Of a stretch of DNA of 64,000 nucleotides, positions 33,106-41,475 are shown piece by piece (the stretch's first letter is position 1; every line of letters starts with the position of its first letter). The notes below the pieces were generated by a model. It searched no databases, was not told where the DNA came from, and worked only from the letters and a program-made list of their open reading frames with translations. Origin of the DNA: Microbacterium testaceum StLB037 (lineage in GTDB: Bacteria > Actinomycetota > Actinomycetes > Actinomycetales > Microbacteriaceae); the NCBI RefSeq assembly GCF_900104345.1, contig NZ_FNJN01000002.1, positions 372,001-436,000 of the forward strand, written 5' to 3'. The translations under genes were made by a program, and so were the position numbers.

Positions 33106-35456
33106 GCGGGGTGCCCGTCGCCGGGTCGGGGTGCGACCCGGTAGTCGGTGGTCCGCAGTCGGAACGGCCGCATGAGGCTCCGCGCGATGCGCTCGGCGGC
33201 CGCGACCGGCAGTTCGAGGCCCTGCTCGATGCCGGTGTCGGACAGCACCCGACCGTCGTAGAGCGTGCCGCCGAGGTCATCGCCGCCCGAGCGCAGCAGC
33301 ACGGCCGCGGCCTCGCGTCCGACCCGGGTCCACGGGATCTGCACGTGCGAGATGCTCCCCGACAGCGCGAGTCGCGACACGGCGACCATCGCGCGATGCT
33401 CGTCGATCGGGCTGCGACCCTCGACTAGGGCCACGTCTCCGCCGGGAAGGGGGATCGGCACGAACTCCGCGAAGCCGCGGGTCTCGGCCTGGATCTCGCG
33501 CAGGCGTCGCAGGTGCGCGATGCGCTCCGCGGCGGTCTCGACGTGCCCGTAGAACAGCACGGAGGTCGAACGGAAGCCCGCGCGGTGCGCCGCGGTGATG
33601 CCCTCGATCCAGCGATCGATCTCGAGGTCGCCGGGGGCGACGAGGGCGCGCACGCGCTCACTGAGGAGCTTCACGCCCGTGCCGGGCACGGTGTCGACAC
33701 CCGCATCGCGCATCGCCGCGAGCGCGCCGTCGAGCCCGAGCCCGCCGCGGTCGGCGAGGTCGCGCACGTCGAGCGGTCGGTACGCGTGCACGTGGATGCC
33801 GGGAGCCCCGCGCTTCACCGCCCGCACGAGGTCGAGGTAGCCCGAGGGGTCTTCGTCGGGCCGCAGCGCCCCCTGGATGCAGATCTCGGTCGCGCCGAGC
33901 GCGGCGGCATCCGCGGCGATCTCGGTGGCGTCGTCGAGGTCGAACTCTCCCGCGCTCCCCCGACCCGTGCGACGGAACCCGGTCGAGGTGAGGTTGCGGT
34001 TCTGCACGAGGGTGACGGGCTCGCCGACCGTGTAGCGGCGTGCGTCGTCGGCGGCGGCGGTGAGCTCGTCGAGCTCGGCGCCGGTGGCGCGAAGCAGTCG
34101 GACCCAATCGTCGTCGCCGAGGTCGAGAGGGGCGGATGCCGCCCGCTCGGCCAGACGCTTCACGCCGGGGTCGACGGCACGTGCGCCGGGCGTCATCACA
34201 GAGGCCGGTACCGCCGCGGGCTTCACGTCGGCCGCGAGTCCCGTGGCATCCGCCAATGCCCGAACAGGAGCGTGCAGAGCGGAGTCGATCCAGCGCTCGG
34301 CGCCGCCCACGTACTCGGGGTGCGCGGTCAGGCGTTCGCGCAGGACGTATCCCTGCGCCGCGGTCTGCGCGGCCAGGTCGTCGATCTGCGGCCACGGGCG
34401 CTCGGGGTTGACGTGGTCGGCTGTCAGGGGCGAGACGCCGCCCCAGTCGTCGATACCCGCGTCAATCAGCAGGCTCAGCTCGCGCGGGTCGGAGAGGTTC
34501 GGCGGCACCTGGATGCGCATGTCGGCGCCGAACACGAGTCGCGCGACGGCGACCGCGGCGAGGTAGTCGTGCATGTCGGCATCCGGAGCGCCCTGCATCG
34601 CCGTGCGGGGCTTCGCGCGGAAGTTCTGCACGATGACCTCTTGCACGTGGCCGTGGCGATCGTCGATCTCGCGCAGGGCCACCAGTGATTCGGCGCGGTC
34701 GCGCACGGTCTCGCCGATACCGACGAGGATGCCGGTCGTGAACGGGATGCCGGCAGCCCCGGCGTCGTCGATGACCTTCAGTCGGAGTGCGGGGTCTTTG
34801 TCGGGCGAGCCGAAGTGCACCTGGCCGGGCTCCTCGTAGAGGCGACGCGAGGTGGTCTCGAGCATCATGCCCATCGACGGGGAGACGGGGCGCAGGGCGG
34901 CGAGCTCGTCGGGGTGCATGACGCCGGGGTTGGCGTGCACGAGCATGCCGGTCTCGGCGGTGATGAGCCGGGCGATGCGCGCGACGTAGTCGATGGTCGA
35001 GGCGAAGCCGTGCTCGTCGAGCCACGCGCGGGCCTCGGGCCAGCGCTCTTCGGGGCGGTCGCCGAGGGTCAGCAGCGCCTCTTTGCAGCCCATCGCCTGC
35101 CCCTGGCGCACGACGGTGAGCACCTGCTCCGGGCTCATGTACGCGGGCTTCCGCAGCAGGGCGAGCTGGCCGGGGGTGTCGACGAACACGCAGTAATGGC
35201 AGCGATCGCGGCAGAGGGTCGTGAGCGGCACGAAGACCTTGCGCGAGTACGTGATGACACGGGGCCGGCCGGCGTGCTCGAGCCCTTCGTCGCGCAGCGC
35301 CGACGCCACGCGGAAGAGCGCGGGGAGCGGAGCGTGCAGGAGCGCCTCGGTCTCGTCGACGTCGGGGCGGTGCCCCGCCGCGATCGCGGTCAGGAGATCG
35401 TCGATCGACGCGCCTCGGGCCGGTGCGACTCGCGGCGCAACGCTGCCCGTGCTCAT
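33102..35456 (-). CDS. fbiC: FO synthase, CofG-CofH fusion (CofH half lacks Fe-S cysteines)
   Basis: FbiC makes the deazaflavin FO from a tyrosine and a flavin precursor using two radical-SAM halves. 784 aa. The CofG half is intact: cluster motif CRDRCHYC (C82, C86, C89), MGCKEALLTLGDRPEERWPE, NPGVMHPDE and SPSMGMMLETT. The CofH half is recognisable (VGEPVTLVQNRN, GATEICIQGALRP, VHAYRPL, GHVETAAERIAHL), but the usual CX3CX2C stretch after NRN is replaced by LTSTGFRRTGRGSAGEF (residues 489-505), about eight residues shorter; one cysteine (C526) remains in the whole half. It should not hold a cluster. The protein is also shorter than the mycobacterial fusion (about 856 aa). ATG start; a TAGCCT box lies 6 nt upstream, so the mRNA is probably leaderless. 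Operon with the BVMO and fgd. Confidence 0.88.
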   Translation of the reverse strand: MSTGSVAPRVAPARGASIDDLLTAIAAGHRPDVDETEALLHAPLPALFRVASALRDEGLEHAGRPRVITYSRKVFVPLTTLCRDRCHYCVFVDTPGQLALLRKPAYMSPEQVLTVVRQGQAMGCKEALLTLGDRPEERWPEARAWLDEHGFASTIDYVARIARLITAETGMLVHANPGVMHPDELAALRPVSPSMGMMLETTSRRLYEEPGQVHFGSPDKDPALRLKVIDDAGAAGIPFTTGILVGIGETVRDRAESLVALREIDDRHGHVQEVIVQNFRAKPRTAMQGAPDADMHDYLAAVAVARLVFGADMRIQVPPNLSDPRELSLLIDAGIDDWGGVSPLTADHVNPERPWPQIDDLAAQTAAQGYVLRERLTAHPEYVGGAERWIDSALHAPVRALADATGLAADVKPAAVPASVMTPGARAVDPGVKRLAERAASAPLDLGDDDWVRLLRATGAELDELTAAADDARRYTVGEPVTLVQNRNLTSTGFRRTGRGSAGEFDLDDATEIAADAAALGATEICIQGALRPDEDPSGYLDLVRAVKRGAPGIHVHAYRPLDVRDLADRGGLGLDGALAAMRDAGVDTVPGTGVKLLSERVRALVAPGDLEIDRWIEGITAAHRAGFRSTSVLFYGHVETAAERIAHLRRLREIQAETRGFAEFVPIPLPGGDVALVEGRSPIDEHRAMVAVSRLALSGSISHVQIPWTRVGREAAAVLLRSGGDDLGGTLYDGRVLSDTGIEQGLELPVAAAERIARSLMRPFRLRTTDYRVAPRPGDGHPA

Positions 35457-35462
35457 TGGTCA

Positions 35463-35468
35463 AGGCTA
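35463..35468 (-). promoter_or_regulatory. -10 box (leaderless) of fbiC
   Basis: TAGCCT on the minus strand, 6 nt (TGACCA) before the fbiC ATG at 35456. Confidence 0.5.
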
Positions 35469-35576
35469 TCCCGCGGCTCCGACATCCGGGCCGTGACGGT
35501 GGACGGCTACTGATCGTTGCGGTCCTGTGAGGTGAGAGGCCCGTTCGCCCCGCCCGACGCTGGCAGGATGGAACAC

Positions 35577-35966
35577 ATGGTGACCCTGCTGCTCGATTCG
35601 ACGCAGCTCGAGGTCGTGCTCTCGCCGACCGAGCGTGCGCTGTCCTTCCGCAAGAGCAACATCGTCGTTCCCCGTGAGCACATCGAACGGGTGCAGCTCA
35701 CCGACGACGCGTGGACGTGGATCCGAGGCGTGCCGAATCCCGGTATCAATCTCCCCGTCGCCCTCGGAGCGGGCACCTGGAAGTCCGCCGGAGGCAACGA
35801 CTTCGTCATCATCCGCGGTCGCAAGCCGAGCGTCGTGATCGACCTCTCCGGTCACGAGGAGTTCGAGCGCCTGGTGCTGACGACGAAGCACGGGGTCGCC
35901 CTGCTCAAGGCGCTGCGCCTCGACGTGGCATCCGAGCCCGAGAACGTCGCCGACATCGTGAGCTGA
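35577..35966 (+). CDS. Small PH-like hypothetical protein
   Basis: 129 aa, soluble. The predicted strand pattern (VTLLLDSTQLEVVLSPTERA, IVVPREHIERVQLTDDAW, NDFVIIRGRKPSVVIDLSG, then helix EEFERLVLTTKHGVALLKAL) looks like a bacterial PH-like beta barrel with one C-terminal helix. Function unknown. The ATG at 35577 follows CAGGAT by 7 nt; an ATG at 35568 is the alternative. Divergent from fbiC, convergent with the TSUP transporter. Confidence 0.7.
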   Translation: MVTLLLDSTQLEVVLSPTERALSFRKSNIVVPREHIERVQLTDDAWTWIRGVPNPGINLPVALGAGTWKSAGGNDFVIIRGRKPSVVIDLSGHEEFERLVLTTKHGVALLKALRLDVASEPENVADIVS

Positions 35967-35976
35967 CCAGCGCCGT

Positions 35977-36795
35977 CTACGACGTGAACTGCACCACGGT
36001 GTCCCACGCGAGCTTCACGATCAGGATCGACAGCGTCACGAGGAACACGATCCGCACGAACCCGCTGCCGCGTCGCGTCGCCATGTGAGCGCCGATGAAG
36101 CCGCCGGTGATGTTCATGACGGCCATCGCGAGCCCCAGCACGAGAAGGATCTCGCCGTGCACCCCGTACACCGCGAGAGCGGCGAGGTTGGTGGTGAGGT
36201 TGGCGATCTTGGCGTTGACGCTCGCCTGCAAGAAGCCGTACCCCAGCACGCTCACGATGAGGATGACGAAGAACGAGCCGGTACCCGGACCCAGGATGCC
36301 GTCGTAGAACCCGACCGCGAGACCGATCGCCGCCGCACGCCAGGCGATGGCCGTCGCCTTGTCGTGCCGGGGCTCGTGGTGCAGGCCCATCTGCGGCTTG
36401 AACAGCGTGTAGAGCGCGACGGCGATCACCGCGACGAGGACGATCGGGGTCAGCACCTCACGAGGGACGAATCGCGAGAGCGCCGCGCCGACCGTGGAGC
36501 CCGCGTACGCCCCCGCCACCAGGGGGATCAGCAGAACGAGCTGCACGCGGATCTTGCGCAGGTACACCCAGCTGGCCGACAGTGTCCCGAAGAACGACGA
36601 CAACTTGTTGGTGCCGAGGATGAACGGGGTCGCGACGTCCTTCGGGACGGCGATGACCAGCGCGGGGAGCTGGATGAGACCGCCCCCGCCGACGACCGCG
36701 TCGACCCAGCCGGCGACCCCCGCGGCGATCAGCAGCAGCAGGAGGGCCGCCACCGAGACGGGGAGCCACTCGGCGATCACCGGTCCATCGAGCAC
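35977..36795 (-). CDS. TSUP family transporter (TauE/SafE)
   Basis: 272-aa membrane protein with about eight hydrophobic segments. Family markers are GWVDAVVGGGGLIQLPALVI in the first half, the mirrored segment AIGLAVGFYDGILGPGTGSF in the second half, and TNKLSSFFGTLSA. TSUP proteins move sulfite, sulfoacetate or other organosulfur anions across the cytoplasmic membrane; the substrate here is unknown. GTG start at 36795. Stands alone, 10 bp from the convergent PH-like gene's stop. Confidence 0.9.
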   Translation of the reverse strand: MLDGPVIAEWLPVSVAALLLLLIAAGVAGWVDAVVGGGGLIQLPALVIAVPKDVATPFILGTNKLSSFFGTLSASWVYLRKIRVQLVLLIPLVAGAYAGSTVGAALSRFVPREVLTPIVLVAVIAVALYTLFKPQMGLHHEPRHDKATAIAWRAAAIGLAVGFYDGILGPGTGSFFVILIVSVLGYGFLQASVNAKIANLTTNLAALAVYGVHGEILLVLGLAMAVMNITGGFIGAHMATRRGSGFVRIVFLVTLSILIVKLAWDTVVQFTS

Positions 36796-36859
36796 GGTTG
36801 ATTCTCACCGACCCGGGCGGGGCGACCAAATGCACGGACGCCGCGCGCAGCGGACGCGC

Positions 36860-37678
36860 TCAGTCGATGTCGCGACGCCAGGTGGTGAAGAGGCCGATGA
36901 CGAGGAAGACGACGGCGTAGCCGAGCAGCACGAGTCCGCCCGCCCACCACTCGAGCGCACTGTTGTTCCCGGTGCCCATGGTGCCGAAGATCGTCTGCCC
37001 CACCAGCGCGTCGCTCGCGGCGCTCGGGAACCACTTGACCACGTCGCCGAACCCCTCGACGAGGCCGCCGATGGTGCGGACGATCGGTTCGATGAACAGC
37101 GTGACGGCGAGCACGATGACGATCGCAGCGACCTGGTTGCGGACGACCGTTCCGACGCCGATGCCGACGAGGGCCCACAGGGCGAAGGCGAGCAGCATGC
37201 GTCCGATGAGGACCCAGGTGTCGGATTGCCCGAGCTCCGAGTCGATGCCGAAGATGCTCAGCACGCCCGCCCCGGCGGCGACCGCGGCGATCGAGCCCAG
37301 GATGCCGTAGAGCAGGCCGACCACGATGCCGACGATGAACTTGCCCACGAGGACGACACCGCGACGGGGAGTCGAGAGAAAGGTCGGCGTCAGCGTCTTA
37401 TGACGGAACTCGGTGGTGACCATGAGGGTGCCGATGAGCAACGGGAAGACGTAGCCGACCGCCGTGGCGGAGCTGTAGACGAGGGCCGGAACACCCTCGC
37501 TCGACATCGCGGGGCCGTTCGCTCCGGTCAGCTCGCCGGAGGCGACGCCGCCGAACACGAACGCGAGGGCGGCGGCGGTGAAGCCGACGTAGGCGACCAG
37601 GACGATCGCGAGCACCCACCAGCCGACGGTGGTGAACTGCTTGGTGTACTCCGAGCGCGTGGCGGCGACGAGACTCAT
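36860..37678 (-). CDS. ABC transporter permease
   Basis: 272-aa membrane protein of the ABC-2 permease kind. A cytosolic start SLVAATRSEYTKQFTTVGWW leads into the first helix; about six helices follow, with a large extracytoplasmic loop (SGELTGANGPAMSSEGVPAL) and the ABC-2 coupling segment TTEFRHKTLTPTFLSTPRRG. The start ATG overlaps the ATPase stop (ATGA), so the two are partners. The exported substrate is unknown; lipids, peptides or antibiotics are typical for this type. Confidence 0.9.
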   Translation of the reverse strand: MSLVAATRSEYTKQFTTVGWWVLAIVLVAYVGFTAAALAFVFGGVASGELTGANGPAMSSEGVPALVYSSATAVGYVFPLLIGTLMVTTEFRHKTLTPTFLSTPRRGVVLVGKFIVGIVVGLLYGILGSIAAVAAGAGVLSIFGIDSELGQSDTWVLIGRMLLAFALWALVGIGVGTVVRNQVAAIVIVLAVTLFIEPIVRTIGGLVEGFGDVVKWFPSAASDALVGQTIFGTMGTGNNSALEWWAGGLVLLGYAVVFLVIGLFTTWRRDID

Positions 37679-38934
37679 CGCGGCACCTCCTGGTCGAGGG
37701 GCTGATCGGCGGGTCGGTCCGCGGCCCGGTCGTCGTGGCCGGCGGGCGAGACGATGTCGATCACCCCGGTCGACGCGACGGCGTACGACTGCCGCGGACC
37801 CGCCTCGGGGGCCTCCGGCGCGCTGCGCACCGTGCGCGGCGGAGTCATGACCGCGACGAGGGCGGTCGAGGGCCGCGCTTCGTCGGGACCGGGTGCGTCG
37901 GAGGAGAGCGCGTCGTGGCTCACCGCGGGGGCCGGTGCGCCGGTGGGAGCAGGGAAGGCGTCGAGGTTCGTGGTGGACGGCGGGGTCTCGGCATCCGGGG
38001 CGGGCTCGGACGGGGCGGCCGCACCCGCGCTCTCGTGCACGCGCACCCCGCTGACCAGTTCGAGGAAGATGTCCTCGAGGCTCGCGCCCTTGCTCTGCAG
38101 GTTCGACAGGGCGATCCCCGCACCCGCGGCGAGGCCGCCGATCTCGACGGGATCGTGGTGACGGATCGTGAAGCCGTTACGGAGCAGCTGGTACTCGATG
38201 CCGCGCTCGTCGAGCACGCGCGACAGACCCGCGCGATCGGGCGAGTCGACCACGGTGGCGTATTCGTCGGGGTCGGCGAGGTCTTCGATGCCGCCTTGGA
38301 ACACCAGGCGGCCGCGCGAGATGATCAGCAGCGCGTCGACCGTCTGCTGCACCTCGGCGAGGAGGTGCGACGAGATGAGGACGGTGCGACCCTCTTCGGC
38401 GAGGTGCCGCAGGAGCGAGCGCATCCACCGGATGCCCTCGGGATCGAGGCCGTTCGAGGGCTCGTCGAGCACGACGACACCCGGGTCGCCGAGGAGCGCC
38501 GTGGCGAGTCCGAGACGCTGGCGCATGCCGAGCGAGAAGCCGCCGACCCGTCGACCGGCGACATCGGCGAGCCCGACCAGGCCGAGGACCTCGTCGACGC
38601 GGGAGGTCTGCAGGCCCGCCGCGCGCGCGTAGACCTTGAGGTGGTTCGCCGCCGAGCGCCCGGGGTGGAAGCTCGAGGCCTCGAGGGCTGCGCCCACCGT
38701 CTGCAGCGGCGAGGTGAGCTCGCTGAAGTGCTTGCCGCCGATCGTCGCTGTGCCCGACGTGGGGCGGACGAGGCCCAGCAGCATGCGCAGCGAGGTGGTC
38801 TTGCCGGCGCCGTTGGGACCGAGGAAGCCGGTGACCTGTCCGGGTTCGATCCGGGCCGAGAGATCGTCGACGGCGGAGATCGAGCCGAAGCGTTTGGTGA
38901 GCCCGGCGAGCTCCAGCACCTGTCCGTCGGGCAT
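37675..38934 (-). CDS. ABC transporter ATP-binding protein with long disordered tail
   Basis: 419 aa, DrrA/CcmA-type ATPase. Walker A GPNGAGKT (39-46), signature FSLGMRQRLGLATALLGDPG, Walker B VVVLDEPSNGLDPEG and the switch histidine in LISSHLLAEVQ. The fold ends at about residue 290 (ASLEDIFLELVSG); the remaining about 130 residues are Pro/Ala/Ser/Asp-rich and look disordered, unusual for this family. ATG at 38934 with GAAAGG ribosome site. Coupled to the permease by ATGA overlap; together they form an exporter of unknown substrate. Confidence 0.9.
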   Translation of the reverse strand: MPDGQVLELAGLTKRFGSISAVDDLSARIEPGQVTGFLGPNGAGKTTSLRMLLGLVRPTSGTATIGGKHFSELTSPLQTVGAALEASSFHPGRSAANHLKVYARAAGLQTSRVDEVLGLVGLADVAGRRVGGFSLGMRQRLGLATALLGDPGVVVLDEPSNGLDPEGIRWMRSLLRHLAEEGRTVLISSHLLAEVQQTVDALLIISRGRLVFQGGIEDLADPDEYATVVDSPDRAGLSRVLDERGIEYQLLRNGFTIRHHDPVEIGGLAAGAGIALSNLQSKGASLEDIFLELVSGVRVHESAGAAAPSEPAPDAETPPSTTNLDAFPAPTGAPAPAVSHDALSSDAPGPDEARPSTALVAVMTPPRTVRSAPEAPEAGPRQSYAVASTGVIDIVSPAGHDDRAADRPADQPLDQEVPR

Positions 38935-38996
38935 ACGGCACCTTTCGTTCTGCGTGCGTTCTTCCCATCTTCCCCGATCCGGGGGCGAAAACACAG

Positions 38997-39005
38997 TTAT
39001 CCACA
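38997..39005 (+). promoter_or_regulatory. Isolated DnaA-box-like site
   Basis: TTATCCACA matches the DnaA consensus exactly, in the 109-bp gap between the divergent ABC operon and the hydrolase gene. A second copy with the same flanks (CAGTTATCCACAGC) lies at 47743-47751. Two isolated copies do not make an origin. Confidence 0.3.
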
Positions 39006-39031
39006 GCCGAGGGCGCGGCGAACCGCCTGTG

Positions 39032-39037
39032 TAACGT
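39032..39037 (+). promoter_or_regulatory. -10 box (leaderless) of HIBCH gene
   Basis: TAACGT, 6 nt (GGCACC) before the GTG at 39044. Confidence 0.5.
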
Positions 39038-39043
39038 GGCACC

Positions 39044-40132
39044 GTGCACGCACAGCGAACCGAAGACGTCAGCGCCGGCGACACCGCCGCAGACAGCGTC
39101 CTGGTCGGAGGCCGTGGCGGCCTCGGTCATCTGACGCTGAATCGCCCGCGGGCCATCAACGCCCTCGACCTCGAGATGATCCGCGCCCTCCACGTGACGC
39201 TCGATCGCTGGGAGCGCGACACCGACGTCGACGTGGTGCTCCTCGACGGGGCGGGGGAGCGCGGTTTCTGCGCCGGTGGCGACGTGCGCGCGCTGCACGA
39301 GATGGTCACGGCGGGTCGGGTCGACGAGGTGCACGCCTTCTTCCGCGAGGAGTACGCGCTCGATCACCGCATCGCGATCTCGCGCAAGCCCGTCATCGCG
39401 ATCGCCGACGGCGTCTGCATGGGCGGAGGGATCGGCTTGGCCGGTCACGCGGCCATCCGCATCGTGACGGAGCGGTCGAAGCTCGCCATGCCCGAGACCC
39501 GCATCGGCTTCACCCCCGACGTGGGCGGATCGTGGCTGTTGGGGCGGGCCCCCGGCCGTCTCGGCGAATACCTCGCCCTCACGGGAGGGACGATGGATGC
39601 CGCGGACGCGGTGTACGCCGGCTTCGCCGACCACATGGTGCCGACCGCGCACCTCGAGGCGCTGTACGAGGCGCTCGAGAACCGCGCCGACCCGTCGAGT
39701 CCCACCGAGCTGGTGCTGCTGTTCGACGAGACCCCGGAGCGGTCGCGACTCGAGGACGCGCGGGAGTGGGTCGATGACGCTTTCGCGGCCGAGGACGTGT
39801 CCGGCATCGTGGACCGTCTGCGTGCGAGACCCGAGCCCGAAGCGCGCGACACCGCCGAGCTGCTGGCGTCGTCGGCGCCGACCGCGCTCGCCGTGACGCT
39901 CGAGGCGGTGCGTCGCGCTCGCGAGCTGCCCTCGCTGCGCGCCGCTCTCGCCCAGGAATACGGCCTGGTCATGTGGTTCGCGTTCACGCAACCCGACCTG
40001 GTCGAGGGGATCCGCGCCCAGGTGGTCGACAAGGACCGGTCGCCGTCGTGGTCGCCTGCGCGCCTCGAGGACCTTCCTGCCGAGCGCGTCGCCGAAGCCT
40101 TCGCGTACGCGCCGGAGCCCGCGCTCTGGTGA
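39044..40132 (+). CDS. 3-Hydroxyisobutyryl-CoA hydrolase
   Basis: Crotonase-fold hydrolase of valine breakdown, releasing 3-hydroxyisobutyrate from its CoA thioester. 362 aa, GTG start. Oxyanion-hole segments RGFCAGGDVRALHE and GVCMGGGIGLAGHAAIRI, then MPETRIGFTPDVGGSWLLGR with the catalytic Glu/Asp pattern of the HIBCH branch. The C-terminal extension (residues about 230-362) with EYGLVMWFAF and DFVEGIRA-like QPDLVEGIRAQVVDKDRSPS separates it from plain enoyl-CoA hydratases. Leaderless promoter just upstream. Monocistronic. Confidence 0.9.
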   Translation: MHAQRTEDVSAGDTAADSVLVGGRGGLGHLTLNRPRAINALDLEMIRALHVTLDRWERDTDVDVVLLDGAGERGFCAGGDVRALHEMVTAGRVDEVHAFFREEYALDHRIAISRKPVIAIADGVCMGGGIGLAGHAAIRIVTERSKLAMPETRIGFTPDVGGSWLLGRAPGRLGEYLALTGGTMDAADAVYAGFADHMVPTAHLEALYEALENRADPSSPTELVLLFDETPERSRLEDAREWVDDAFAAEDVSGIVDRLRARPEPEARDTAELLASSAPTALAVTLEAVRRARELPSLRAALAQEYGLVMWFAFTQPDLVEGIRAQVVDKDRSPSWSPARLEDLPAERVAEAFAYAPEPALW

Positions 40133-40214
40133 CAGCGCCGTCGCGTCCGCGAGATGTGATCGCGCTCCCACGTCTGCGACCCGACCGTCCGGGCCGCACT
40201 CAGCCGCAGCGGGT

Positions 40215-40220
40215 TAGCCT
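40215..40220 (+). promoter_or_regulatory. Possible -10 box
   Basis: TAGCCT, 40 nt before the GTG at 40261. Confidence 0.4.
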
Positions 40221-40260
40221 GAGAGGCGCCGCGTCCTCGCGGCAGAACGGATGAACGCAC

Positions 40261-41187
40261 GTGTTCGACAGTCCCATGTCGTCTTCGGCATACGAGGTGC
40301 TCCGGGTCGCGGCCGACATCGATGACGAGGGTCTGCGCCGCGCCTACCGCGTGCGTCTGCGCGAGACCCATCCCGACACCGGAGGCGACGCCGCCCTGTT
40401 CGTCCAGGTCCAGCGTGCCTGGGAGCTCGTCGGCACGCCCGAGGCGCGCAGCGCCTACGACCGGGGCCGCGGGACGGCTCCCGGCGAATGGGGCGGTGGG
40501 GTGCAGGCATCCGCTCCCTCCCGTCCGGCCGACACGCGACCGCGCGCACGATCGCACGGCCAGCCCGGCGGGTGGCGTCGCGAGCGGTATCTCGGACTCA
40601 TCCGCGAGTGGGTCGGGCGCGGCGTCGACATCGCCGACCCCTACGACCCCGCTCTCGTGCGGTCGGCCCCGCCCGAGATCCGCCACATCCTCGCCGACGC
40701 GCTCGCCGAGGAAGAGACCGCCCGGCTCGTCGCGGAGTTGGGCATGGGCTACACCGTCTGGCACGACGTGTTCGCCGATCGCGACGGACGCGACCCGGAG
40801 CAGAAGCTCGACCACCTCGTCCTCGGTCCGAGCGGCCTCTACGCCCTGCTGAGCGAGGACTTCGGCGGCCCCGTGGGGGTGCGCCGTGGCGAGATCACCG
40901 GCCCCAACGTGATCGGATCCCCCGTGACCGAGCTCGTGTCGCGCGCTCGCGTGATCGCGCGCGCGGCCGGTGTCCGCTTCAGCGGGGCGATGGTCGTGCT
41001 GCCCGACGACGCGGTGCTCGACGCGATCACCGAGCTCGGCAAAGTGCGGGGAACGCCCGTGGCGCTGGTCACGCGCAGTGCGCTCACGACCCTGTTGCGC
41101 AGAGGGATCACCGGGGGGCGCGAGGTCGGCGGCACCGAGCTGTTCGACATCCGCACGCGTCTGCAGCAGCGCGTGCGGCACGTCTGA
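40261..41187 (+). CDS. J-domain protein fused to NERD-like domain
   Basis: 308 aa. An N-terminal J domain (residues about 8-68) carries the HPD triad in RETHPDTGGDAALF, so it should stimulate a DnaK-type Hsp70. After a low-complexity Gly/Arg linker (70-105) a second domain contains the NERD-like run KLDHLVLGPSGLYALLSEDF, and then VSRARVIARAAGVRFSGAMV. NERD domains usually have a catalytic lysine in a DSK triad; here the corresponding bases give LLSEDFGG, so nuclease activity is doubtful. GTG start. A DnaJ/NERD fusion is unusual but chaperone binding is the likely main role. Confidence 0.75.
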   Translation: MFDSPMSSSAYEVLRVAADIDDEGLRRAYRVRLRETHPDTGGDAALFVQVQRAWELVGTPEARSAYDRGRGTAPGEWGGGVQASAPSRPADTRPRARSHGQPGGWRRERYLGLIREWVGRGVDIADPYDPALVRSAPPEIRHILADALAEEETARLVAELGMGYTVWHDVFADRDGRDPEQKLDHLVLGPSGLYALLSEDFGGPVGVRRGEITGPNVIGSPVTELVSRARVIARAAGVRFSGAMVVLPDDAVLDAITELGKVRGTPVALVTRSALTTLLRRGITGGREVGGTELFDIRTRLQQRVRHV

Positions 41188-41213
41188 CTCGCGACACCCG
41201 CCGCGGACATGCC

Positions 41214-41219
41214 TAGGGT
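41214..41219 (+). promoter_or_regulatory. -10 box (leaderless) of DUF5302 gene
   Basis: TAGGGT, 6 nt (GGAGGC) before the ATG at 41226. The GGAGG in the spacer could also act as a ribosome site if transcription starts further upstream. Confidence 0.45.
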
Positions 41220-41225
41220 GGAGGC

Positions 41226-41408
41226 ATGAGTACCGACGAGACCGCGGGTGCCTCGGCATCCGACGACATGAAGCGCAAGTTCAAGGAAGCGCTCGAGAAG
41301 AAGAACGGTCAGCACCGTTCGGGTCAGGCGCACCTCGACGGCCACTCCGCCGTGCAGGGAACGCACGGAGCGGTCACCAAGCGGGAGTTCCGTCGCAAGA
41401 GCGGCTGA
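41226..41408 (+). CDS. DUF5302 small protein
   Basis: 60-aa basic hydrophilic protein. Sequence MSTDETAGASASDDMKRKFK, then EALEKKNGQHRSGQAHLDGH and a basic end KREFRRKSG. It matches the small DUF5302 family known from actinobacteria; function unknown. Short monocistronic gene, followed by a strong hairpin. Confidence 0.82.
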   Translation: MSTDETAGASASDDMKRKFKEALEKKNGQHRSGQAHLDGHSAVQGTHGAVTKREFRRKSG

Positions 41409-41428
41409 GCCTCTCGGCCGACGTCACC

Positions 41429-41475
41429 TGAGGTGCCGGGGATCACGTCTCGTGCGCGAGACCCCCGGCACCTCA
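41429..41475. terminator. Bidirectional terminator DUF5302 / thi operon
   Basis: Perfect 13-bp arms TGAGGTGCCGGGG (41429-41441) and CCCCGGCACCTCA (41463-41475) with an inner stem GTCTCG/CGAGAC. It lies between convergent genes. Confidence 0.8.
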
